Source: Hyparrhenia diplandra
Lineage: Eukaryota > Streptophyta > Magnoliopsida > Poales > Poaceae
Reading direction: 5' to 3'
NCBI GenBank assembly: GCA_015847255.1
Contig: JADLZK010009181.1
Span: 248,001-312,000 of the forward strand
Length of the DNA stretch: 64,000 nucleotides
The notes below the pieces were generated by a model. That model saw only the letters and a list, made by a program, of their open reading frames with translations, searched no databases and was not told where the DNA came from. Positions 55,506-64,000 of this stretch are shown here, one piece after another; position 1 is the first letter of the stretch; every line of letters begins with the position of its first letter. Position numbers and translations under genes: made by a program.

Positions 55506-58165
55506 TCAGGCCACCTCTAGCTGTGCCACCCCTGCCCGGATGTCGCCGACGCCGCCGATCATGCGCAGCAGTGCCTCGCCGCCGTCGGCATCTTCATTTC
55601 CGAGGTTGAAGAGCTCGGAGAGCGCTGCTATGACGTGCGCAGGCAGTGGGCCGTTAAACATGGCAACAAACTCCTGCAGCGCAGATTCAACAGGTTCAAG
55701 ATCATCATGCAGCATGCCCAAATTTTCGCGAGGTTTCTCTCGCGCTCTCGCACTGCGTGATGCTGGCCGGCCGGGCGCGAGTTTGCAATGCGCCGCGACC
55801 GCGACATACCGTTGACATGTCGTGAAGGGGCGAGTGCGACGGGCGACACGCCGAAGTGTTGGTCGGCGCTGAGGCGGCTTTCGGCAGCCGAGAGGCGGGC
55901 GGGCGGCGGGGCTGAAGAGTGCTGCCACGCCGGACTCCCCGGGCGATCGCCACCGACGCCGCCGCGAGCAACCTCGACGCCGACAAAGGGCCACCTCCTC
56001 CCGGTGTTCGAGTCCGTGCCGCCGTGTGCACTGATGTCGCTCTCCCGCCGGTGGGTATCGCCGCTATCCGAAAGGAATCAACAGCGTGCTGTTGGTTCGA
56101 TCCGGTGCGGGGGAGACCATCGCAGCCGGCGAGGATAGCGCTGCGGCAGCAGAGCGTGGGGGCGGAGAGGGAGTGACTTGCACCTATGGAGCTTCGTGCT
56201 CGGCGCTTGCGAGTCCCCGGAGAGCTTGCTCGCTTGGCGCCGCCTCCTTCACCGGGCGGCACGGAGTTGAGGATGCGGGCGAACACGCCCCTCGCCGGAC
56301 CGCGGGTATGGTCCACCTCAGCCGCAAAGATGGTCCCTCCTTGACCAGGCTTCATTCGCCTGCCGGCATGCCCGGTGATGCCGCAATGAGGCCGAGCCCC
56401 TTTGCCGCAGCAATAGCCTTGCCGAGGTAGTCGTGGACGAGGAGCTTCGTGAAGAGCGGCTGTCAAGCACCAAAGAACACGCCCACGGCCCCGTCCCACG
56501 AGCTGCGTCTTTGCGTTGAGGGCCACCGCGGTGTCTTGAACATGCGCGGAGGTCGTTGTCGTTTGAGGCCTGCGCAGGGCGTGAACGGAGGGAAGTGGAG
56601 CCGAGTCCGCAAATCGGGCATTGTTCATACCCGGGCAGCGACCGCCGCTTCGCTGGTGGTGGGGATGTTGTTGCTTGTCTTCCGTGCACCTGCACCCGCC
56701 GGGTGCTCCATCACGCTCGTGGCCCTCCCGTAACCACCGTGGCCCACACCGCTTCGCCCGCAGGCGGCGCTGGGAGAGCGCCACGCCGCGACGCCCTCCC
56801 GCTCTCGCGCGCCAGATCGCCATACCGGCCGCACCCGCCACGGCCGTGTTTTTTGTCGTAGTCATCCTCATCATCGCGGCGACGGCCGCGCCCTCGTAGT
56901 TGGGGTGGTCGTTGTTGTAACGCCCCCGGCCCCTTGTTCTGCGCGCTCCGTCCCGCTTCCTGACGAGGCCGCTCCATCTCCGCATCCCTCGGGCGGTGGA
57001 GGGTGGTGAGGAGAGCGCCAAGGCGCGAAGCCGGCACAGCGCGCCGCCCACCACGCCTGTGTTCCACTTAGGCGCACGCCTTATGCCCGGGACGACATTG
57101 CCACGGCGCCGATGGTGGAGGCGGAGTAGTCGTGGATCTCCTCCGTGGATGATCACCGGGTACTTGGTGCCCAAACCGCTACCCGAGGTGGTGCCTCCGT
57201 CACCGGGGATGGATCGGAGATCACCGTCTTTGGCGCGACCGGTGAAGGTGAGCCGCACCTTCTTGGGTATGAGGTTTGGGTTAGATGTCCACGCCCAGAG
57301 GTCCACCGTCTTCGTCTCCGCCCGGGTGGAGGAGGTCGGTGTCGATCGTTTCCGGCCACAAGCACTAGCGCCCGATGACGCTTCGACGATGTCGGCGTCC
57401 CACGCGTGGCGAGGCACTCCGCCGAGGCGAGCCCGACACGAACAGAAGGAGACCCCGTAGCCCTGGGCCAGCCGCGCCACTTGACGGCCGGAAGTCGAGG
57501 CCGTGACGCTGACGGCCTTGCTTGAGAGCCCCGACGCAGTTGATGGCGGTGCTCGAACTTGACGAGGAAAGCCCGGGGAAGTGCCTCGGTGACGGTCACC
57601 CGCCCGGGCATGAGCCGAACTCGGCACGGAAGGCGGCCTCCACCTCCACCGGACCGGTATTCGGGCGGTCCCGAGATGGCCCAGAGACCACGGCAGCCTC
57701 GCCCCACTCCCTCCCGCTTGCTTCCGTGGCGAACGACGCCGGGATGAGGCAATCATCCTCATCCGCCTGGTCTCCGGTCGCCGAGCCTTGCCATTGTCTT
57801 CCCCGTGGCGGTGGTGGTGGCGGTGGAAGGTTCTTCGCGGTGGCCGCGAGTGGGCGTGAGGCCGGGCGGCCCTTGGGTGGCAGCCAAGACCCCGCCACGA
57901 TGGCCAAGCCTCAAGCAACGAAGGCGCCGAATGGCTCACGGCAGCCGCTGCTTCAGGGTCGAGCAAGGCATTTGAAGCACTTGCCCGCTGTTTTAAGGCG
58001 GAAGGTGTCAAGAGCAGCTGAAGTAGGAGCGGGTGCAGCTTGCATTGATGGCTTCGTGCATGCTTGGGTGTCCCTTGAAGCAGCAGAGGCGAGGCGTTTG
58101 ACTCTTGTTGAAGCTTTCGCCACCGTTGCTTGACGCGTGCTAAAATCCACCCGTGCTCGCAGCAT
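55506..58165 (-). pseudogene. LINE ORF1: nucleic-acid-binding protein, frameshifted
   Basis: Near the 5' end a zinc-knuckle start, GKCFKCLA, lies at about 57975-57960. At the 3' end, 55700-55506 reads LQEFVAMFNGPLPAHVIAAL and continues ELFNLGNEDADGGEALL before its stop, the usual C-terminal region of plant LINE ORF1 proteins. The interval is GC-rich. The 861-codon frame 58290-55705 is open but compositionally biased and only partly in the ORF1 frame, so I do not treat it as the real product. ORF1 proteins bind element RNA. Confidence 0.65.
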
Positions 58166-58853
58166 TGAAGGTGGGGTGGAGCCGCCGCTGGCCGCGGGCG
58201 ATGGGACGAGTCATGGAGCTCGCTGGGTGGCACTTCATGGCGCTCGGCCTTTGCCTCCCGCATCGGGGCGAATTGAAGAGGGGTCTCCACCGACGGCGCC
58301 CGGCGAGGTGGCTGACCGCAGCGCCGGTCACGCCCAAATGGCCCAGCTGGCGGCGACGCGACCGAGGCGACCGACGCCGCAGAGGAGATGGCCCGGCCGG
58401 GGCAGCGTGGTCGAAGGGAGATCTTCCTCCCCGCCGTAGTAATGGCGGATTGAACCCGAGGGCGCGGGTTGGTGGGGCGCCATGATCGCGGGGCCGCCCG
58501 ACGACCGCGCAGGAAGCCAGCTCCCGCTGCGGGGAGCCAGCAGTAGGCGCCTCAGGGACCACCAAGTTGTCGCCCCCCGCCGGCCGACGCGTGTGGCGCG
58601 GTGGCGGAGGCGGTGGCGAGTCGAACGCGGAGTCGGGTCGGATCTCCGCCCACGCATGGTGTCTCGGCGGCGGGTTGTACGCAGGCCGCGCGGAGGAGTT
58701 TGGGGTTGGGCGCGGAGGTGTGGATCTGGGGGAGGAGTCGCCGCGGCGGAGGATCTGAGGGATCTCCGGCCCGGCGGTCGCCGTCGCCATCGGGGTCGCC
58801 AAAACGCCTCTTACCTTTCCCAACGGTCCGCAAGTTCGCAGGCTAAGCTTCCT

Positions 58854-58867
58854 GCAGTCCCATATAT
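58854..58867. repeat. LINE target-site duplication, right copy
   Basis: GCAGTCCCATATAT, identical to 51338-51351. Confidence 0.9.
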
Positions 58868-59877
58868 CATCTAATACAAGCAAAAGCTTCTTATTTTTCA
58901 ATCTTTGCCCAATCAATTCACTAGCAGTACCATTACTACTTTCATGATCAACGTTAGGGATAGATCTTTGAATCTCTTGTATCAAGTTATTCACATTAAA
59001 GTTGAGTGACACACATGTCCAAACTCTGACATCAAAATGTTCTTGCACTTCTCTACTATGATATATATGTTGTGCAAGAGTTGTCTTTCCTATGCTCCCT
59101 GGACCAACAATGGGAATAACTGTGAGGACCTTTGATGAATATTTACCCTTTGTAATATCGTGTATGATGCTATCCATCATAAGCTTCCTCCCATACAATT
59201 TCGGCTCTATACTTTGAGAGGTAGTGATAGGACGACTTTGTGCAATATTTGGGATAGGACTCCAGTTAGAACCTAACTGTGTAATAATTCTATCAATCCT
59301 TTTTTGCATGAGCTGCATTTTCTCTACAGTATGCTGCATTCTTTCCGAGGCATTGTCCCTGAATTTCAACTTTGTTTGTTCATCGCAAACAGACGGCATA
59401 GGTGACCAAGGGAACTGAATATGAAGGCCTAGAATGTCTTGGATGCGAAAGTATTCCATCTCGTCCAGCATGTCCTCGGCATCATACACGAGCTCTCGAA
59501 GCACCATCAACATGTCCTCGAGTGCCAAGTTATGTATTACCTTGCCGAGGGTGGACCCAAGAATGGCCTTAACGGATAGCAGCTCTCGCTCCAGCGCCTC
59601 GACGCTCGGGCCAAGGTTGATGGTGGCTGCCCAGTCCTTGAGCACGTTGTCCTCCAAGGAAGCCAACGTCTTGTGCACCACCCAAAATGACGTATTTCGT
59701 GCCCCCTGATAACAGAGTGCAGCAAGCGAACCATCCGCACTTGCCAGAGCGGTTAATAGATGGTGGGAATTTATGCAGTTCCTCCCAATTCATGTATTCT
59801 GACAGGAATTTATGCAAATCCTCCCGTATCAGCTCAAAAGTTTCCGACATTGTGAAAAAAGGTAAGTTCAATAGCAC
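58868..59877 (-). pseudogene. NLR-C, 5' portion (coiled coil to kinase-2)
   Basis: The minus strand reads a coiled-coil domain with AEDMLDEMEYFRIQDI (about 59490-59440), then P-loop GPGSIGKTT (third Gly of the NLR-A motif replaced by Ser, still fitting GxxxxGKT) and kinase-2 LLLVLDDIWDC directly against the LINE. The frame is open from 59681 to the insertion, 276 codons. Upstream, an ATG at 59850 starts MSETFELIREDLHKFLSEYM, but this frame is offset by one from the NLR frame before the segment SADGSLAALCYQG. This N-terminus differs from that of NLR-A and NLR-B (MRTQEGLPTSG / MGTQEGLPTSG). Confidence 0.85.
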
Positions 59878-60203
59878 TAAACACTAAATTGAGCTATTGA
59901 ACTCTAATGAGCAATACTTACTCGTGCAATGAAGCTGCATCATGGCCACTGCATTCCACCACAAGCACCTTCTCTCTTTTCCTCTACCACATAAGCATCA
60001 CAAGTTTCTGAGAAAAGCAAACCTGAGCCAACAAAGATTATACTCAGGAGGAATATAATCTCTGCCACAGAAAGCCCAAAAAAAAATAAGAACATTTTTT
60101 CGAGATGAAACAAGATGTCTAAACAAAAAAACAATTCAGTGACCATTTTTTCAAGATGATTGCTAAGAAAAAGAAATAAGATGCCAAACGATGCTGTAAA
60201 TGC
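59878..60203. other. 5' flank of NLR-C
   Basis: AT-rich, no recognised promoter or gene. The short frame 60305-59940 on the minus strand has hydrophobic runs (FASFGILFLFL type) but no further support, and it is cut by the CACTA end. Confidence 0.3.
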
Positions 60204-61477
60204 CACTAGTACAGAAATGATTTTACGAGACACCGCCCCTAACTTAACCGTGGCGGGTATTTTTTTGCCCTTCACGGTTAATGCCCTATTTACCATGGCG
60301 GGCATTTTTATTTACTGCCGCCACCAAAAATCAATTTTTCGTGGCGGGCATATTAAAAAAGCCTCGCCATGGTTAATAAAGCCCGCCATGGTTAATATTT
60401 ATTAACCATGGTGGGCACTTTAGGATGCTCGCACGGAAAATGCGGGCAACGTTAAAAGACCGTCACCATAAATCAAGGCCCAAGAGGAAACCCATCTCAG
60501 CCCGATATGACACACGTATATATACTATGCCTAGGGTTCGGATTCACTCCCTGCACCCACTCCCCAAAACTCCCCACCGACGGCGCACTCGCCTCCCACC
60601 CAATCATCTCGCGGTCACCATCTCCCTCCTCTCGTGCGGTCTCCCCCCCCCCCCTCCCCGGCTCCCGTTCCTCCCCTCCCTAGACCTAGCTATGGCAGCG
60701 GGCGGCGCACTCCCCTCGTCACCGGCGGGCTGAGGCGGCCTCGCGGCGCAAGCGAGCAGGGGTCGCGGGCCACGGCGAGCGGCGGCGCGCTCCCGGTGGC
60801 GGCGGGCGGCGCTCAGTGCCGGCGAGGGCGCGCTCGGTGGGCGCGGGCGGTCGCGCTCCCGGGTGGCGGCGGGCGGTGCGCCGCCGGGCGGCGGGATGAG
60901 CTCCGCGGTGGCGCCCTTCCTCTTCCTCTCCGGGGTTCGTGTGGTGCCGGGCGAGCGGAGCCCCGTTGGCGGCGGATGGAGCCGGTGGCGGCAGGTTCGT
61001 CATCTCCCTCTTCATCTCTCAATCTCCTCTCTCCATCTCCCTCTCACTCCCCCTTCGCAGGTCCTTCTCCGGCGTGGCGGGACCGGGCCCCCGATCCGGC
61101 GGTGCGCCGCCCGATCCCAACAGCGCCGCTCCTCCCGGTGGTGGATCCGGCGATGGATCGACCGAGGATCCGGCGATGGATCGACCGGATCCGGCGGCGG
61201 CAGCATTGCAGCCCCGGATGGGCTCGTGGGCACGTGGATGGCTCGGCGGGCCTATCTAGGGTTTTTTTTTTTTTTTTCAAAACATTAACCGCGGACGGGC
61301 ACATCTAATTACACCCACCACGCTTAATGGATTAACCGTGGGCGGCTATGGGGGCATCGGGAGCCCGCCACGATTAATCCCTCGACAACCGCGGGCTTCC
61401 CCGTCTGCGTGACGGGCTCTAATGCCCGCCATGCAAAATAAAATGTGCCCGTCATGCAAAAATTTTTTGTACTAGTG
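60204..61477. mobile_element. Small CACTA element with promoter-like interior (1.27 kb)
   Basis: The left end is CACTAGTACAGAAATGATTT and the right end, on the minus strand, is CACTAGTACAAAAAATTTTT. A perfect TGC duplication flanks it (60201-60203 and 61478-61480). TTAACCGTGGCGGGCA-type subterminal repeats occupy both sides. Inside, on the plus strand, are 'cgtatatatactatgcctag' (TATA near 60518), a CT-rich leader and GC-rich sequence with frames of up to 224 codons and no known domain. It belongs to the same family as 32514-33233. Confidence 0.9.
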
Positions 61478-61760
61478 TGCTTCAGTCAACTTATCAAGTG
61501 TTCACAACACTCTCTTGTGCATTTTGTCAAGCACATGTCAGACTTGTCGGATGTACTATCTTGGAGGAGCGTTGATCCTAATGCAGCAGTCAGTTATGCG
61601 ACATGATTTGCTCTGTTCACCACTAACCGGCTATTTCTACATATATGCATCCACTTAAAAAAAACTCGATCAATTAGCGTGATCTGAGATCAATAATCAT
61701 GAACCCAGTAGTAGTATATGCCTTCAGAGGAACCATATGAGGAGATAAGAAACAAACGCT
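61478..61760. other. Spacer
   Basis: No gene or repeat recognised. Confidence 0.35.
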
Positions 61761-62500
61761 CACCTCTCTTCTGACCACCGCCCAGTTCGTGGTCGCGAAG
61801 AAGCCCAACTCATCACGCAGGCTGCGGCGTAAACGGCCACTGGAGCTCGTCGACCTGTCTGGATGGAGCGGTGGGCGTTGGCGGCGATGTGGGAGGCGTG
61901 GTCAGTCCACGGACAGGGAAGGGCGGCTACTAGTTTCCTGGTTGCCCGCCTTCTCCGGATGCCGGTACCACTACGGCGGCGGCGGTGGCGGAGACCTTAG
62001 CGATTGGCGTGACGGAGCAGGGGCCGGTCCAGCGGAGCCTGCGGTGTGGCGTCCGTCGTGGCGGTGGCGAGCTGTCTACCGTCCTCACGCAGCCGAAGCG
62101 CTCGATGCGCCGGAGCCGGCGGATGGCCGTCGGGGAAGGCCGGGAGCTGGGGTGTCGCGGCGCTCTCCGTGGCGTCGGTGAGGTGCGCCGGATCGAGGGT
62201 CAGAGGGAGCTCGGGCCTTGGCAACGTTGGAGGCAGGCGTCGTGGGCGGGACCTCGTGCGCGGCAGCTTTGTCGAGGCGTGGTCGGCAGGGTCGTCGCAC
62301 GAATGGGAGGATAGGGGAGCGCGGATTCCATTTGGCAACCGGCGCGAGTCGGGAGCTGGGTGTCGTGCGTGGGGGCGGCGGTTCCGCGGTGCGGCAGAGA
62401 GAGCCACGGGTGGTGGTTATGCAAGAGCGAAGCAGGGGCGGGGGCGGGGGCGGGGTCACGCGGGTGTGGAGACGATGACATTTGACGCTTTTTAGTAGTA
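61761..62500. other. GC-rich interval of unknown origin
   Basis: Overlapping open frames exist on both strands (plus 61789-62181, minus 62407-61997), all low-complexity and rich in Arg, Pro, Gly and Ala, with no motif I recognise. Like the GC-rich bodies of the retroposons above, it may be transposon interior or a host first exon. I cannot decide. Confidence 0.25.
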
Positions 62501-63170
62501 GCTAGGATTACGGGGAACTATTAGAGATGGGCTCTTTTTTCCTTTCTCATAATAATTTGAGTTTGCTAAACTCCATATTTTGGGAAAGAATATTTAGAAA
62601 CTGTTGGAGATGCTCTAACTGCAGTATGAATTTATCTCGTCATGTGGCACACGGATTCTTAGAAGAATCCAAGACCAACTCGTACGTATTTTGGATGGAG
62701 ACATGCCAAAGACTTGAGACACTAGACATTCATACCTATACGTACGTGAGGAGGGCTCCAAAGACGAACACATATATAAACGTGTGGACGACGACAGGAT
62801 CGGCTTCTCTCATTACACCCATGCTATCAAAGACATATGCCATATTGGCCTACATCCTAGATAGATCCATACTTGCCGAGTTAGTCTCTTAACTCGCCGA
62901 GAACCTGATTTTGGTTTTGTTTGTCTTTTGATCTATGGATCAAATTTTGAAATGAAAATTCGTGTCCTGTTAGATGCACATATGAATGGGGTAAAACATT
63001 CTGCCTTTTAAAGACTTTATTTTGTTTTTACGTATAGGTAGAACGATCCAAAGTTCCGTAGCAAGACGAAGCACTCGATATCCTCTCCCAACAGATCGAA
63101 TCTGGCTTCTAGTAATCAAAGTACACAGAAGATAAACAAACATGAATTTTCTGTGAACTAATCGAATTTA
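62501..63170. other. AT-rich interval
   Basis: A plus-strand TATA-like 'cacatatataaacgtgtg' lies near 62770. 'gttggagatgctctaactgc' at 62602-62621 resembles the end of common grass MULE or MITE elements, but no partner end was found. The frame 62527-62892 has no recognisable domain. Confidence 0.3.
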
Positions 63171-63175
63171 GCTGG

Positions 63176-63505
63176 TTGTGTTATTACTGCAAGTGTAGGC
63201 ATATCCTCATTGCTGATCCATTGTATCATGAGAAGACCAGAAACTACATGACACATCCAGAATGGGTACTTCATCAGAAGGAGACATGGCTACAATGGTT
63301 ACTCAATCTGATGTGGTTTCCATCCTTTGAAATCATTCTTCCTTCCATTCTCCACATTGTTTATTGCCATCCCCTTTCCTCCTTGGTTGCGCCATATTAT
63401 CTATTTTTTCCTGTTGTTGAAATATTTCTTCCTTCCTTGCTCTACATTGTGTTCTGCCATCTCCTTCAGCTATATATAATGTCGACCAAAGAGACGGTGA
63501 ATTAG
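63176..63505 (+). other. Open frame with in-frame 90-bp duplication, unknown
   Basis: A 109-codon plus-strand frame. Two hydrophobic segments, FEIILPSILHIVYCH and VEIFLPSLLYIVFCH, are encoded by a diverged direct repeat with a 90-bp period (63327-63376 and 63417-63466). The start is uncertain and no family is recognised. It could be the edge of a gene or chance. Confidence 0.3.
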
Positions 63506-64000
63506 ATATGAAATTCTAGTAGGAGAGGATATATATGTTATCTACTCAATTTGTAAAGGCATTTGGGATCTACCGGAAACAACCAAGTTTTGTTTCCACA
63601 TGTGTAGGTGTTGGTGAATTAAAATAAAATTACATGCACATAGGGCAGCCACGTACTATAAACTTAAACATACCTTTGTTAGCCTTGCCTTATGATATTT
63701 GTAACCCTGAAATCACATAGTATTTTAATGTCAAATAATAACTAGTAGCCAAATGTTTTTCTTAAGAAGTAGTAATATTTATTTCCTCTTTTCACTCTAT
63801 ATTTACTTGCTAATAATTAGTTATTTGCAGCAGTACTTACTTTATCCGTCCCATACAAATAATCGCAGAAGGTGAAGACGGAAGAGAAGTTGCTTTGACT
63901 CTTTTGTCCTATACGGTGATGGTAATCATGGTGTTCCGCCCCTCCGTAGAACGGGATAAGCCTCGTAGGGTTGAGCGGGATGTCGAACCTACATCAATGT
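63506..64000. other. AT-rich right edge with a MITE-like end
   Basis: Around 63838-63875, 'acttactttatccgtcccat' and the bases after it resemble a Stowaway terminal repeat (CTCCGTCCCA type). The window ends before a partner end could be seen. No gene recognised. Confidence 0.3.

Larger units (their letters stand above)
51352..58853 (-). mobile_element. L1-type LINE inserted in the NB-ARC domain of NLR-C (7.5 kb)
   Basis: A poly-T of about 13 at the left edge marks the 3' poly-A tail of a minus-strand element; 14-bp duplications flank it. From its 5' end it has a GC-rich leader (58853 to about 58160), ORF1 with a zinc knuckle and conserved C-terminal region (about 58160-55506), and ORF2 with endonuclease, reverse transcriptase and C-terminal zinc finger (55075 to about 51560). 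This is the complete layout of a plant L1-clade LINE, so it is essentially full length. Frameshifts in both ORFs show that it is no longer active. It carries the only reverse transcriptase I recognised in this window. Confidence 0.9.

Noticed and set aside
55705..58290. Open frame of 861 codons on the minus strand
   Set aside because: It runs through the GC-rich ORF1 region of the LINE, has very biased Arg/Pro/Ala composition and is only partly in the frame with the ORF1 motifs; long frames arise easily where stop codons are rare.
62602..62621. MULE/MITE end (gttggagatgctcta)
   Set aside because: Only one end is recognisable; no inverted partner or target duplication was found in 61.5-62.6 kb.
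1..64000. tRNA, rRNA or organellar DNA insertions
   Set aside because: No cloverleaf with A/B boxes, rRNA segment or plastid gene sequence was recognised while reading both strands.

Overview
This window is plant nuclear DNA, most likely from a grass. It combines AT-rich spacers with very GC-rich retroposon and transposon bodies, CC-NB-ARC-LRR (NLR) resistance-gene relatives, a receptor-kinase family, a plant defensin relic, CACTA and Stowaway elements, L1-type LINEs and an LTR element. I could not fix the genus. Almost every recognisable host gene is on the minus strand and almost all are broken, so this looks like a decayed NLR cluster.

The key to the layout is a compound unit repeated along the window in one orientation. 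Read with rising coordinate its order is: NLR 3' flank (block F), NLR, kinase gene, kinase leader/promoter (block K5), further upstream DNA (block U), then the next F. Unit 1 has F (1-2600, with the defensin relic at 893-1376), NLR-A (2616-7167), an LTR element (7719-11194), kinase 1 (12400-14104), K5 (14497-15840), a LINE piece (about 15845-17860) and U (17860-18640). Unit 2 follows a CACTA element (19022-21909): F (21915-24330), NLR-B (24334-29076), kinase 2 (30544-32271), a small CACTA (32514-33233) and K5 (33262-35400). At 36640-47740 the blocks recur as U-K5-U-F-K5-U-F-U-F with the NLR and kinase bodies missing, except for one LRR scrap at 43385-43610. NLR-C (47740-59877) is split by a 7.5-kb LINE (51352-58853) with a 14-bp target-site duplication. 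The right end holds a second small CACTA (60204-61477) and sequence I could not assign.

Only NLR-A keeps an uninterrupted frame through the coiled-coil and NB-ARC parts (734 codons); its LRR region is frameshifted. NLR-B is broken throughout, NLR-C is broken and interrupted, and both kinase copies have frameshifts (kinase 2 also a stop). If anything is made here, the candidates are an LRR-less CC-NB-ARC protein from NLR-A and non-coding or chimeric transcripts from the repeated kinase promoters and NLR flanks. Insertions date the array: tiny retroposon tails flanked by target duplications are present in some unit copies and absent from others.
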